Origin: Pterois miles
Taxonomy: Eukaryota; Chordata; Actinopteri; Perciformes; Scorpaenidae
Assembly (NCBI GenBank): GCA_947000775.1
Contig: CAMQGK010000008.1
Location: 1,038,501-1,102,500 of the forward strand
DNA length: 64,000 bases
Reading direction: 5' to 3'
This document shows positions 20,993 through 33,848 of the stretch, piece by piece. Position 1 is the first letter of the stretch, and each line of letters begins with the position of its first letter. Under the pieces are notes generated by a model. It was not told the origin of the DNA. It made no database searches and worked only from the letters and a program-made list of their open reading frames with translations. Both the position numbers and the translations under genes were made by a program.

Positions 20993-22263
20993 ATGATAAA
21001 AAGCAGAGCAAAATAGCAATTCCTCACATCTGAGAAGCTGGAGCCTGTGAATATTCAGCATGCTGAAAAAAAAATGATTTGATTGATATCGCAAAATAAG
21101 TGAGCAAAAAAAAAGTTCATCTTGTGTCTGATCACTTGATGCGTATAAAACCTTTTAGCTCAGTGTTTGGTCTCCAGCAAATGCTAAGTGGAACTGCAGA
21201 GTCCGGTATTAATTGTCTTTCACATTAAACATGGTCATTTTTTTCCATTGCTAATATAAAATATTGATTGGAGCAGCTCTAAACCATACAGTATATATAA
21301 ATTCATATAAATTACATGTTGCTAAACTAATCAGTCACTTGACTCTTTGATTCTGCATTAGTACAGAATATGCATAGATGGTTATCACGTTACCGCAATT
21401 CCGTATTCTATAGATGTCATGTGATGACATCTCCATGGCAACTGTGCAAACTCAATCAATAGATGAAAACAATAACAATAATGGTTTCAAGTGGAAAATA
21501 TTAGAATATGTCAATGCATTGATTATGTATTTGGAAAAGTAGAGCTTGGATTATGGCAATTTCTTGTGCTCTCATCAATTAAATCAACTTTATGGACTGT
21601 AAGAAAGTGTTCTGGGACAATAATTTATTCAGTATTAAACACCACTTTGACTGAATATTGGTATATTATATTGATATATAACGCATTGCCAAAGCCTGCA
21701 GGCAGACAAGGTGGCCGGAAAGGCAGTCACATGACAAAGACAGCCCATTAAGCAGCATTGATACGGGTCTCACGCAAGTCGGCCATTATACTTAATCTGC
21801 TCTCTCTCTTCCTGATGCTGTAGCGTTTTAATCGGCCTAACTCCCTCCCATCATCCATCTTTCTTCATCTCTGCCTCCGCCTCTCTGAGTCGCTGTGTTT
21901 CAGAGCGTGTAATAACTGTTCAACTGCACAGGAGGCCCCGTCTGTCACCATAGAAAGACAAACACAGTAGAAGACTAAAAAAAAAAACGGGAAAAACTGT
22001 GTTGCTGGTTAAGAAAAGGGGGAAAAAAATGAGCCTCTACCACATTTCAGCTGTCAGAAAACAGCTGCTCGGCTCATCTGTTGCGCCGAACAGGTTCAGA
22101 TATCAGGCTCCGTCACGTAATTGCCCTCGCTAAATTAATCCACGCTCGTTTCATTCATAATCACGCTGAGAAAATGGCAGGCTGCTGCTGGATGGTGATG
22201 CTCAAATTGGACTTGAGATGATGAGCGACAGAAAGCAGCTATAGGGAAAGCTGGCGATGTGGA

Positions 22264-22512
22264 TTTAAGTCGACTCAGTCACTGTGGCGTCACCCACCGG
22301 TTTGGGAGAATTCTTTGCTGCTGCAAGTTCTGCATTTTGGCCGTCGCCATCTTGGTTTTTTGCAACCAGGATTTACACGAGAGGGTGGAGCTAAGTACAT
22401 CCAAATGCTGAACAAGACATTCGAGGCGACCAAAATGTTCCAAATCCAACAACTCCCAGACCGGACAAGCCTTCGTATAACAGCCTGTCAATCACAAGGT
22501 AGCCACGCCCTA
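22264..22512 (+). repeat. Dispersed repeat family R (copy 1, 5' part)
   Basis: Family R is recognised by GTCACTGTGGCGTCACCCA, GCATTTTGGCCGTCGCCAT and CTTGGTTTTTTGCAACCAG at its left and GCCCCCTGCTGG at its right. Copies: here, 22700-22910 (reverse), 30012-31150, 37995-38300, 48416-48665 (reverse), 52862-53335, 61700-62190. This copy ends at a truncated hAT-like fragment (GCAGGGGTATTCAGCT, 22515-22620). The class is unknown. Confidence 0.8.
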
Positions 22513-22699
22513 AAGCAGGGGTATTCAGCTAAAATTTAAAGAGGTTCAGTTATAGAAAATATCTTGAAGCAAAGGTCCAGAAGATCGTAATGTCTAACTA
22601 TTTAGTGCGATATTTATTTAAGTAGCCTAGTAGTCGTATTAACATCTGCATGTAATCAATACCTGACTGTCAAATGAGCCTACTTATTATTATTATTTA

Positions 22700-22910
22700 T
22701 TATTTATTACCTCAGCAAACATTGTAAACATGAGTTTATGGTCTCAATGACAAGTTTCAAGTCTTCTTCCTCAACACAGCATGATGTTCATTTAGTAAAC
22801 TATGGTCGCATTTAGAGTCGAATAGGCCATAAAGTGGGGGATGCTTAAGGGCGGGACTACCTTCTGATTGACAGGTCGCTACCAGAGGATTGTCCGGTCT
22901 GTGTCTTCAG
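22700..22910 (-). repeat. Family R, reverse fragment
   Basis: Reverse complement of the family middle: ATTACCTCAGCAAACATTG, then TTTATGGTCTCAATGACAAG and GATTGACAGGTCGCTACCAG. It faces the previous copy with hAT debris between them. Confidence 0.75.
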
Positions 22911-22921
22911 TTTATCAAACT

Positions 22922-23222
22922 TAAAGGTCCCATATTGTATGTGTATTGTCTATAAATACTTCTGACTGTATTAAGAAACTGTCGTTGAAACAGGATTTCT
23001 GTAATTCTGTGACGTAAATGTGTCCCAGTTTATTTCGGGTTGCAGTGTATGCAAGTGTGTAAATGACATCAGCTGACAGGAAGTAAACACAGAGTTGTTG
23101 CCTGACAACAAAACGTGCTTTAGAAAGAGGGTAAATACAGGCATATTCAGGCCAATACTACGAATATAAAATACAAGTATGAACCTGAAAATGATGTGCA
23201 TGACATGATATGTTCCCTTTAA
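22922..23222. repeat. MITE with AAAGGTCCCATATT ends, diverged copy
   Basis: Starts TTAAAGGTCCCATATTGTAT and ends ATATGTTCCCTTTAA, inverted relative to the start. Same family as 47590-48037 but shorter and more decayed. Confidence 0.75.
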
Positions 23223-23937
23223 TTGTGCAATTTTGGTCGCCTAAAAATGCCTTATTCAGCATTCTACTTACGTCCACCCTCTCGTGTTGTGTTCTGGTTG
23301 CAAAATCACCGAACTCGCTGCAGCAATGAAATAGCAGTCCACAAACCAAGAGTGACTATGTCCACTATGATCCACATTGACAGCTTTCTGTCAGCACATT
23401 TGAATTGATTTGAATTATTGCCATCAGAAAGACATTTGTTGCATTTTTATTTTTCTTGGTAAGAAAAATAGCTCTCAGATAGGATTAAATAAATAGAAAA
23501 AATATATAAATATCACTGCATGACCCTGTGAGATGGCAATCATCTCATCTGTAGGTCCAGATTATCTCAAATAAAACAAATCATAAGTTTATGAAAGAAG
23601 GAAAAACACATGCATAGATGCATGTATTTTCACATTCAACATCAATAATGAAAAATAGAAATCACACTGGACCGAGCTGGATAATAGATCCAAACGTCAA
23701 CTCAAACGGCTAGAAATTAATAATCGAAAGCAGGATTATTTAAAGGAACGTCATTAAGTAAACGCTGCAGGTTTATTTGTGAAAGGCAAACAAAAAATAT
23801 GTACGGTAGTAAACTGATTCTACATGTTCTACATGGTGTATCGTCTTTTTTTCTATGATACCTGCCTTAGCATGAAATTTAGCAACTAATTCCGGCATAT
23901 TTATATTGATGCTTTTGCTGATATGTGCATTGTCCTA

Positions 23938-23974
23938 GTCAAATAAATAAATAAATAAATAAAATAAATAAAAG
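23938..23974. repeat. (AAAT)n microsatellite
   Basis: About nine AAAT/AATA units with one shift. Confidence 0.9.
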
Positions 23975-25159
23975 GCCGTCAACTTCAAACCGCATTCTGT
24001 AATCAACCACTGGATTGTTCACAGAGCTGATTTAACAAGCGGCCGTCAAACAGGAAAACTTTCTCTCCCTCCGTCTTCGTCTGTCCTCTTCCTTCCTCCT
24101 TTCTTTTTCTCTCAAGCTCTGCACTCGTCCCTCGTCTCTTTGTCTCATTCCTGCCATCCTCTTTCTGTCTCTCCCTCGTCCTCTTTCTCCACCCAACATC
24201 AAGTGAAAAGGAAAAACAGTTCTGCTGCGACACTCTTTCATTTGCTCTCTTTCTCTCAATGCCGTCACCAGTGTTTGCAGCGTCTAGACACTCCAACAAC
24301 ATGCTAAAGTAGGACACTGAGCGTTAAGGTCGCCTATATTGAGAATGTAGGCTGAAGGCCAAAATGCTGAAAGGTTAAACCATTCGGAGGACACGAGCGG
24401 CCGCTTCAGTATGTGGAGGCTTCGGGGTCGAGATGTCCGAGGCTGCACAGCGTGAAACGGTGGTGGATTCCACACGGTCCATGAATTCAGTTCATTTCAA
24501 CGGCTGTTTGTTTGGGGTTCACTGGTCTACAGTGTGTCATGTACTGCAGATGTCATGACTAAGGTTGGGAAAAAAATCAGTACAGCATTGTATCGCAATA
24601 TTTCGTGTGGCAATATTGCATCGCTACACGGATGTCAAGTATCGATCTTTTATTATTAGGGATGTGATGATTCAATCTTTATACAATGCAATACTCATAT
24701 GCATCCTCAGTTTCCAATTTTGTGTTTCACAAGGCTTGACTCCTCCATTATTGCCTGGCAGCAGAACAGCTGCAAATACACTAACCACACCAGCACTTGG
24801 GATGTGACAAATAGCTCTCAGATAAAATTTTCCAGCTGGTTAACACACTTGTGACAACACCGGTGTTACTGATTACACCAGATGTTTTACAAGAAATGAT
24901 AAAAGTCAACATGTGTAGCTTTCTTACGTCAGTCTTTACTGTCGGGTGGTTGTGTGTCTGGCCTCTCCAGTCCAGCAGGGGTCTACCTGGCTACATGACT
25001 GTTCCTTTATAGCACTGGGTTCAAATCTGAAATACTGCCAAATACGCAAAATTTCGCAAATTCTGCGGCACAATATTTTGTCAAACCCTTATTTATTATA
25101 CAAACTATTGACCTCTTAATCCACCAGTGGGCTTTTCCCGCCATTCTGGTATCATATGA

Positions 25160-25325
25160 AGCTACAACTAAAATCGATCAGCACCTACCCTGCTTCCTTG
25201 TCAGGAAGAATATTAAAATAGCGCTCCAAAGTTGTGCTAAATTTTGGTGAGGACAAACTGGCATGGCCATTTTCAAAGGGGTCCCTTGACATCTGACCTC
25301 AAGATGTGTGAATGAAAACTCTGAG
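25160..25325 (-). repeat. hAT-like MITE fragment, reverse
   Basis: Reverse complement of the right-middle part of 32278-32849: CAAACTGGCATGGCCATTTT, CCCTTGACATCTGACCTCAA. Confidence 0.65.
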
Positions 25326-25904
25326 ATGAACAGAATGAAAACTGTATCTTATTAGATAAAACAAATGCTGACAAACGGCATAATTTGCAATTGAAAAAAG
25401 CGAATAAATCACAATATATTATATTCAGCATATCACAACAACAACAACAATGAGATTGCATCGTGACTTACATATTGTGATAATATCGTATCGTGGGGCC
25501 TCTGGTGATTACCACCCCTAGTCATAATCCACATAATCAATTTGTATGTAATCAACATAATTGTATAGTATAAAGAGCGACAAAGTCAGCGGAGGAGGTC
25601 ACCAAGTAGCCAAGTAGTTATGTTGCTGAAACACTACAGGGCAATGATCACATGTATTGCTGGACATTCCTATGAAAATGCATAAAAAAATAACTTTTCG
25701 TAAGATATCCTAGGATACGCTGCACCTTTACATATGCCTAGTATGCATCTTGGTCGCAATAAAAAAAAAAAATACTATAGGCTGATCTTTGTTGGATTTT
25801 CAAAACTCCCAAATATCGATACTAACATCAGCCTCACAAATCTAGTTTTGGTCAGGCTATAATAACATTGACATGAACACAGTTACCAACAGACACAGAG
25901 CAAC

Positions 25905-26200
25905 ATTCATATAGAGTGTTTCTGGCCACCTGATGAATGTAAGTCCTGTATTCCCTCTCTTTTTGCTCTGTTTTTGGTCTCCACCAGCTCGTTAGCTGCT
26001 AAATGCTCCACTAGGTCCATCAGCTAGTCGCTAAATTTGTCTGCCAGTACAAAGCTAGTTTATCACTGCTTTTTAGCGAAAAACAGCTGCCTACTGTAGC
26101 TTGAAACAAGGCTAAAGTTGTAAATAAGTGAACAACACTAAATATTTGAGCAAGCATTCAATGTCACATTCAGTACAAGACACATTTCGGTCAAAAAGTA
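25905..26200 (+). repeat. Dispersed repeat shared with 50095-50260
   Basis: Shares TTTTTGCTCTGTTTTTGGTC, then TCCACCA and CTAAATGCTCCACTA with 50150-50230. Unknown class. Confidence 0.6.
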
Positions 26201-29200
26201 AGAGGTTCGATACTCAACCCTGCTCACTCTGAAATGTTTAATAATGTAGAAGAGAGTTTAAAAAAAACAATTTTAAGGAAAAAACATAAAATTTAAAGGG
26301 AAAAGTGTAGTAGTTCTTTTGCATTTCCAAACTAGAGTCACTGGAGATTTCCGGTTTTCACTTGACTATAATGAAACGTCACTTCTGCTGACACAAAAAC
26401 ACACACATACATACACACAGCAGAGAGACCCAGGTGTTGAGGACATACACACTCTGAGGACCGAATCTGTTCTTTGTCCTGAACTAAATCGTGTTAGTCT
26501 GCAGTGCTTCGCCGCCGTCACACCTGGGTACCACTATGTCGCTTTTACATGCCCAGCGTAGTGATGTGCAGCTCTGCCCGAGGTCGGCATGCACACTGTC
26601 TGCTGACGCTGATTTTTGTCCTTTCAGGGAGTCCAGCTTTCCATTGCATGCTAATACCATCTACTCTGTTTACATGCAGGATAATAGGTTAATATGGTAA
26701 TTAATCCCATAATTTGTTTATATCCTACTGCACATTATTGCTTTTACTGTTGCATATTGATTCCATGCTTCCGTTTCTTAATGAAATACTGCTGCAAGAT
26801 TTCCACATGGAAATTAGTAAGGATCCATCTTATCCTATAAGACATATAGAAGTGATCAATACATGGTTCAGGGTGTTGTACTATATGTTGTAAAATGATT
26901 TTGTGAATGTGGTCGAAAAGCAGAAAGAGCAGCAGAAATGTGTTACGTAAACGTACTTTAGCCGCCTAAAACAATCAAAAATTGTACGCTATGTTTCGGA
27001 TATTTTAACCCCTTTACGTTGTCATCAGACAGGAAACTAAAGGTGTTAAAATCTCTTCAAAGCCACCAGAGCTGCTGATCTGCATCCATGTCGTGGGACT
27101 TTTTGGATCAGAACCAATATGCCGGTACTACTGTCTGCTTCTCCAAACTGGGAGCGAGCTGACCGCCATCTAATTTACAGTATGTAATACACTGACTGTA
27201 AGGCTGTATAAATACTGTATATGTAGCAGCGTCATCATGCTGAAACATACGTCAGGTCACAAGGAAAACGCTGTTAGAAAGGCTTTACAAAATAGCATTT
27301 TAACGCTAAAACATACATACTTCGATCAATAATTTTATGTTTGGATTTGAATACATAAGGAACACCACTGAGAAGCTACAGAATGATATAAAATCTTCAA
27401 AAAACTAAATAATGTACCTGCCCTTTAAGTGGTTGGAAGAAAATTAAATTTATGCTTTAATATGGAGACAGTTTGAACATCAGGTTTTTTTGGGCTGCTA
27501 AGTCTGCTGGACAAAACAGAGTCAGAGAGAGCAAAATGAGCGACACATGCCCGGAGAGTAAAAAGGCACAACATCAGCCACCATGGAGACCCAGAGAGGA
27601 GCCGGAGCTCCCCTTCGTCTCCTCTCCGAGCCAAGCCTATTCTCACCCTCCCTCTTTAAATCTCCCATGCTGCTTCCCACGGCGTTGGATGGGAATATGT
27701 GGATCACCTTGGCTCTCCAAAACAAGACATGCAAATGAAAGAGTAGCTTGTTTTCTCTCTCAGTCTCTCAGCAGATCATCTTGTCTCCTTAAACTCGCCA
27801 ATTGCGGCTCAGCTCACTTCTTCTTTTCATTTTCAGGCTGTCTATTAAGCCCTCCATCATGATCTCACCTCCACTCAGGCATCCAGTCTGCCTTGAAAGG
27901 TCAATGTGACAAAGGTTATTCGCAAAGGTCATCCATTGCACCCTTATACTGTATATTACATTCAGAGTTTTAGTTATTATTAGTTTTTTTTTAACTCAGC
28001 CTGTTCGCATGAAAAGCCTTATGAACGACACAATAATGCATTTAGCGTGCAATAAGAACGCCTGTCTTGCATCTGGCATGTAATTTGCATGCCATGTACT
28101 GACTGCAATATAAATATGACATAGTCAGAGATAGTGATGTAGATTAAAAAGCAAGAAAGACCACTTTTGTGAGGTGGATGGGTCCAATAAACGCAAGACC
28201 TTTAACTTTGTTTTGTAAGTTATGTTAGTTGTGTCACATTTTTTAGTGCCATTTGTGATGTTTTCTGTAGTTATTCTGCGTTGTTTCCGTATGTCTTTTA
28301 CTTAGCTATTTTAACCTCAAGCATGACATTTTTCCTGAATCTGTGAGTGGTTTCATGGCCTAAACCGGTAGTTTTGTTGCATGTCGTACAAATAACATGC
28401 AAATAGCCTAAAATGCATGCTCGTGACATGCAAAACGTTTAATGTCGTGGTAATCATACACCTTCCCATGAGGCCGGGTTGAAATACTAATTCATTGTTA
28501 AAGCCATTTAAAAGTTAGATGGAAATTGCTACCTCGGCTTTCTCAGTGGTAGCTCGTTAGCCTAGATTGCTAGCTTCCATTTTAGGCTGCGACCTCGCTG
28601 GCCAAGGAGACTGGTAAATGAAAAAATCCACCATCCAAGCATTTTTTACAGGCCAAAAATAATAAACTGCCTTTTTGTGTCACATATATATTTGTTTCAG
28701 CACATTTCATTGAAATAATAAAGTATTAAATATGTTCAATACAGACTTAGAGACCAGAGCATTAATGATCTAAATATACAGTATTGATGGTTTATCAATT
28801 CAAGTGTGACACCAAAACACGGTAAAGACTCAGCGCAACCAAGCATTTTTTTATTATGTGACAATTTTGGAACAAACGTACAGTATACCCGCCAATCTAG
28901 CAGATAACCTTCTGAGATTTACTCGCCAAATGGAAACTCTACCCGCTTATGACGCTTGGCGGATGTTAATTTTGGATCCCTGCTATTTGGGCTTAAGGAA
29001 TAAGGGAAAAATATCACTAGCGCACCACCGATCTCACCAACGCTGGCCCACAAATACCGACTGTTGCCATGGGAAGCAAGCACTTAGAGCTGAAGTTCAG
29101 ACACTTGAATATTTCCAAAAATTGGTCCATTCTCTTTTGAAAAAATTTGCATAATAGCTGCAGTATCATCATAATTAGATATATATATAACATATAGTCT

Positions 29201-29289
29201 GGATGATAATGAACAAGCATGTGTTTCTTGTCCCCTGTTCTGTTTATCTATGAAATTTAAATTCTCTCTCCTTCAGCGCCATTCGTCCC

Positions 29290-29930
29290 TTAACGTCTCA
29301 CGACAGCCGAAAGATAAGCGTGTTCGCTCGATAGCTGCGAGAGTGCACGAAGCATGAAGCGAAACCAGTAATTACCTCGACTAATTACGTGAATGTATAA
29401 AAGACAGCGGTTCATTTTGCTCAGGTCAGATCTGAGAGAGTTTATTCGGCTACAAAAAAAAAAAAAACAAAGACTTGAAAAGAAGCTCAGACGGTTGAAT
29501 CGATTGTTTCGATTCAGGCCATAGGCCAACAGGCGAGGACATGATCACATAGCCTTCACACAGAGACCCGTGCAATTGCACACACACACACACACACATT
29601 AATTGACCTTCAAGCTAGGGTAAATTTATATGTTGGCGCCTATTGGCTAAGAGCTGATAGAGATAAATGGCTCGGTTACAGGGAGCTGATTGCAGCTGCA
29701 GCCAAACATGAAACAGCTTTTCTTCGGGCTGTAACACCCGGCTTTAATAGGAACCTGCTTCTGCCATTTCTGGTGTATAATTAGAGCATGAAGTTACATT
29801 AAGCAAACATTATCTGCATGTTCTTAACGACATTTACCCAAGAAAGGCTTGTGTGACAAATACTGTTATCAGCAGCTCAATTACTTAATCTTAGCTGCAG
29901 AACAGGTCTGCTGGAGCAGCTGGAGGTCTA
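29290..29930. promoter_or_regulatory. Unique stretch with homeodomain-type sites, possible conserved element
   Basis: A non-repetitive stretch containing TAATTACCTCGACTAATTACG at 29370-29389, several other TAATTA/ATTAAT cores, a CTATTGGC box and CAGCTG E-boxes. Such sequence in a long first intron is typical of developmental enhancers, but conservation cannot be tested here. A (CA)n run lies at 29579-29599. Confidence 0.25.
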
Positions 29931-30274
29931 GTACCTTGTTCAAGGGCTCATTCATGGGTGTTGGCCTTTATGTAAAAATGTGTCATTTTGCTTAACTGTT
30001 TGGTCTGTAAAATACATAGACTGTAAATAAGAAGTGGACGTAGTCACTGTGACGTCATGCATTGGTTTGTGGACTGCCGTTATGAAGCCTCGAGTTCAGC
30101 ATTTTGGCCGTCGCCATCTTGGTTTTTGCAACCAGAATTGACACGAGATGGTGGAGCCATTTCTAGGCACCAAAAGGTAACAATTCACTTTTGTGAACTG
30201 GAAACACATTGTGTTGTAAGGCAAAAACACAGACCGAACAATGCCTTGGTAGCGACCCGTCAATCACAAGCTAG

Positions 30275-30560
30275 TCATCCATCCATCCATCCATCGTCAA
30301 TCGCTTATCCCGTTAGGGGTCGCGCGGGCGCTGGAGCCGATCTCAGCTGGCATTGGGCGAAGGCGGGGTTCACCCTGGACAGGTCACCAGTCCATCACAG
30401 GGCACATAGAGACAGACAACCGTTCACACTCACATCCACACCTACGGGCAATTTAGATCTTCATCATCTATTAACCTAAACAGCATGTCTTTGGACTGTG
30501 GGAGGAAGCCGGAGTACCCAGAGAAAACCCACGCTTACACAGGGAGAACATGCAAACTCA
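30275..30560 (-). mobile_element. Retroposon G, reverse copy
   Basis: Reverse complement of the element at 40793-41174: it begins with the ATCCATCC tail, then GGGGTCGCG and ends CATGCAAACTC. The tRNA-like head is missing (5' truncated). Confidence 0.85.
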
Positions 30561-30603
30561 GTCATTGGACCAGTAATTTAATAAATGAAAATCATGGTAA
30601 TAA

Positions 30604-30998
30604 ATCAGAGCTGCAGTGGTTAGCGCTGTTGCCTCACAATAAGAGGGTCACAGGTTCAAATCCGGCTTGGGGCTTTTCTGTGTGGAATTTGTGTGAATTT
30701 TCCCACTGTGGGACTAATAAAGGAATAGCTTATCTTATCTCTTAATTTGCATGTTCTCCCCGTTTTTGCGTGGGTTTTCTCCAGGTGCTCCCGCTTCCTC
30801 CCACAGACATGCAGGTTAGTTAGGTTAATTGATGACTCTAAATTGCCCATAAGTGTCAATGTGAGCATGAATGGTTGTCTGTCTATATGTTGTCTGTCTG
30901 ATGGACTGGCGACCTGTCAAGGGTGTACCCCGTTTTCACCAAATGCCAGCTGGGATCGGCTCCAGCCTCCCCGCGACCCCTAACGGGATAAGCGGTTG
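30604..30998 (+). mobile_element. Retroposon G, forward copy interrupted by LINE tail
   Basis: Head GCTGCAGTGGTTAGCGCTGT and GGTCACAGGTTCAAATCC are tRNA-like A and B boxes; the end is CCCTAACGGGATAAGCGG. It is interrupted at 30692-30743 (see next entry). Confidence 0.85.
30692..30743 (+). mobile_element. LINE 3' tail inserted in retroposon G
   Basis: TGTGAATTTTCCCACTGTGG, then ACTAATAAAGGAATAGCTTATCTTATCT. It is flanked by AATTTG at 30686-30691 and 30744-30749, a plausible 6-bp target-site duplication, and removal restores the retroposon sequence GTGTGGARTTTGCATG seen at 40793-41174. Confidence 0.85.
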
Positions 30999-32276
30999 AA
31001 TTGTTATAAATCTCATAGATTCTCATAGACTTCTATACAATCTGACTTCTTTTTGCAACCAGAGGAGTCGCCCCCTGCTGGCTGTTACACAGAATGCAGG
31101 TTTAAGGTACTTCTGCATTGGCTGCACTTTTCAGAACCGGAGGTTTCCCATTGGTAAAATGTAAAAAATGTGGAAACAATTGCTTGCATGGCCAAAAGTA
31201 AGCCAAACATTATACCCATACGCGATAGCTGAACATCTCTCCATAAGAGCCACATTTGGTCATAAGTCTTCTTCTGTGATATTTAGCCTACAAACATACA
31301 AAACTGCTCCAACCACCTGTACGCTATCTATGAGTTAAAATGGACCACATGAAGATGGCCGCCTGCCCCATCATTCAATATCACTGGTTCACCCTGATAT
31401 ATAATACGCACCCTCTGTTTACACTCCCTGTGTCTCTATAATAAAGCTGATTACATGTTTATTAAAACATTATTAGAAGCGTTACTCCGTTATTGCAGAA
31501 ACATAACTAAATGATGCTCAAATGTGAACGTCTAATGAGGGGGACTACAGCTCGGCGGTCGGGTATATAGATTAGATGTCCGGACTCAAAGGCTAAAAGG
31601 ACACTAACTACCTCATCCTCAGTGCTGTAGTGTCTGATTGTGACAGAGCGTAGAGCAGCTACAACTGAAGCCATGTGGAGTGAATGATTATGAGCCATTA
31701 GATCTACAGGCGCCTAATTGCTTACTAATTGATTACTGTTGAGTTATTAAATGGCTGATTGTTTATGTGTTAGAAAACATGGCTCCTCTGGGTGCTTATA
31801 TCCAAGTTCAAAATAGACTGGCTATTATAATAATATATATAATGGCTGCAGTGATTCCGGCTTCATGTTGGTTTGATTGAACACAGGAAATATTGTTAAT
31901 TTACTTAAAGGTTGTGTCAATATCCTGAGCTCCACTTTTCCTGATTAGACTGAAATGTACTGTTTTAAGATCAATCATGGATTTAGTTTCAAACCAGTCT
32001 GGTGACACTGGTGCAAGAAGTATTTTAGTGTGTTTACATATCATTGGATGAAAAAATTCACACACTTCAAAACTGATTGCTACTGATTCGCTGCAGTATA
32101 ATGGCTGCAACTGACATTTTTATTCAAATCTTTCTTGATTAAAGGTGCAGTATGTAGGATCTGGCGACATCAGGCGGTGAGGTTGGTGAGATTGCAACCA
32201 ACTTAATCTTGGCATCCGTATCTAGAGCAAGAGTTTTGATTTTCCATTCTGAGCTTTGTATTTTCAGGTGATTATT

Positions 32277-32849
32277 TGGGCTGTCAAACGCTTAAAATAT
32301 TTAATCCCAATTGTCCATAGTTGATCGCGATTAATGGCACATGATTTATCTGCTCAAAATATTCCTAAAAGGGATAATTGTAAAGTATTTAATACTCTTA
32401 TCGTCATGGGAGTGGGCAAATATACTTGCAATACATCTATTATTAGAAATCAATTTATAACACAAAAAAATGACAAATACTGACTTGACTGTGACTTGCC
32501 CCAAACTGCATGTGATTATCATAAAGTGGGCGTGTCTGTAAAGGGGAGACTCGTGGGTAGAACCCATTTACATTCACATATCTGGAGGTCAGATGTCAAG
32601 AGCCCCCTGTTGCCAGTTTTTCATCACCAAAACTGATTGAACGTTATTAGCCTCCTTGTCGTCAAGCTAGCATGACAATGAATTCATTAGGTTTTCAAGT
32701 TCCATATGATGCCAGTATCTTCACTCCATCTTTAAAACTGAGCCTGCTACAACCTAAAAACTGCAAGTTGCGTCAAGGCGTTAAAGAAATTAGTGGCATT
32801 GAAACAAATCTGCGATAACGTGTTAGCACTTTAGCTTTGACAGCCCCAA
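32277..32849 (+). mobile_element. hAT-like MITE with TIRs and target-site duplication
   Basis: Ends TGGGCTGTCAAA and TTTGACAGCCCCAA are inverted repeats. GTGATTATT occurs just outside both (32268-32276 and 32850-32858), fitting the 8-bp duplication of hAT transposons with one extra matching base. No transposase frame. Related copies at 9890, 18075 and 25160. Confidence 0.85.
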
Positions 32850-33354
32850 GTGATTATTCAAGAAAAAAATACTGTACATACTAACAATAGATGCTACAGA
32901 CAGTTCCTTTAACTGATTAAACATTTTTTTCTATTGAATGTCAGAAATATGCTCCATTTTCAAATTGCTTGTTTTGGCAAACCCCAAACAGATTCAGTTA
33001 ACAATAATCTGAGAAACTAAGAAGCGTTTGACAATTTTGCTTAAAAAAATATTGAAACGATTTATTACTTATCTTAAACGACTAATCCATGATGATGTTA
33101 GACAACAAAATACATCATTTGCAACTTGATCTGTAATTTGGGTTAAATATGTACTTAGGGCTGGAGAAACGTGTTTTTTACTTAAAATTACTACATGGTA
33201 AGTGGACCATTGGCATCATGGTAATAACCATTTGGTTCTGGTCAAGGGCAGGCTGGTCTCATAGATCGCTGGCAGCTATTTCTATGATAAGTAATGTTCT
33301 GTTATTCATATATATCCCACAAAATCCACTTGTACATTAGCCACATAATTGTGA

Positions 33355-33680
33355 ACCAGGAAGTATAAAGAGTAACAAACGCAGTGTAGAAAGGAGGTCG
33401 TGGTGGATGGTTGCATCAAAATACACTGGACTTTTGCCCAGGAGACTAGTGTTGGTACCCCATATGAAACCACAAGTCATCATAGATTTATTTGACACTT
33501 CCGGATTCATTTTGACCTAAACCATGATCTTTTCCGAAACCTAACCAAATAGTTTTGTTGCTTAAACCTAACCAAGTTGTTTCCTGTGAAGACGGAAGTT
33601 CATTTTGAAAAGACGGGACACATGCGTCATGCGTTTGCTGGAGATTTGTCAGCAAACGCCCAAAAAATGAGTGATAATTT
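33355..33680. repeat. Family K (CCTAACCAA repeat) copy 1
   Basis: Marked by GAACCAGGAAGTATAAAGAG, CACTGGACTTTTGCCCAGGA and CTAAACCATGATCTTTTCC with CCTAACCAAATAGTTTTGTT. Related: 39489-39840, 41220-41530, 55265-55460, 59765-59935. Class unknown. Confidence 0.65.
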
Positions 33681-33824
33681 TTCGTAAAATAACATATGAA
33701 CTGTCGTATGAGGATACACTGTCAACGGTTGACCGTTGTCACGATTAAAAGAAACCAACATGGCAAGTGAACAGTTGACTCCTATGATAAAATCTGATGT
33801 TTTGTATATGTAATGTATCGTTTT

Positions 33825-33848
33825 GGGGGGGGGGGGGGGGGGGGGGGG
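33825..33848. repeat. G24 homopolymer
   Basis: 24 consecutive G residues. Homopolymers of this length are error-prone in sequencing and can form G-quadruplexes. Confidence 0.95.

Larger units (their letters stand above)
30012..31150 (+). repeat. Family R copy split by nested retroposons
   Basis: The left part (30012-30274) reads AAGAAGTGGACGTAGTCAC to CAATCACAAGCTAGTCA; the right part (31000-31150) resumes with TTCTATACAATCTGACTTC and GCCCCCTGCTGG. Between them lie two oppositely oriented retroposons and a LINE tail, so this is an older host element filled by later insertions. Confidence 0.8.

Noticed and set aside
24003..24317. Arg/Glu-rich 104-codon minus-strand frame
   Set aside because: Comes from a CT-rich low-complexity stretch; no conserved motif.
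28858..29154. 98-codon plus-strand frame
   Set aside because: No recognised domain, no splice or promoter context; more likely unique non-coding DNA in intron 1.
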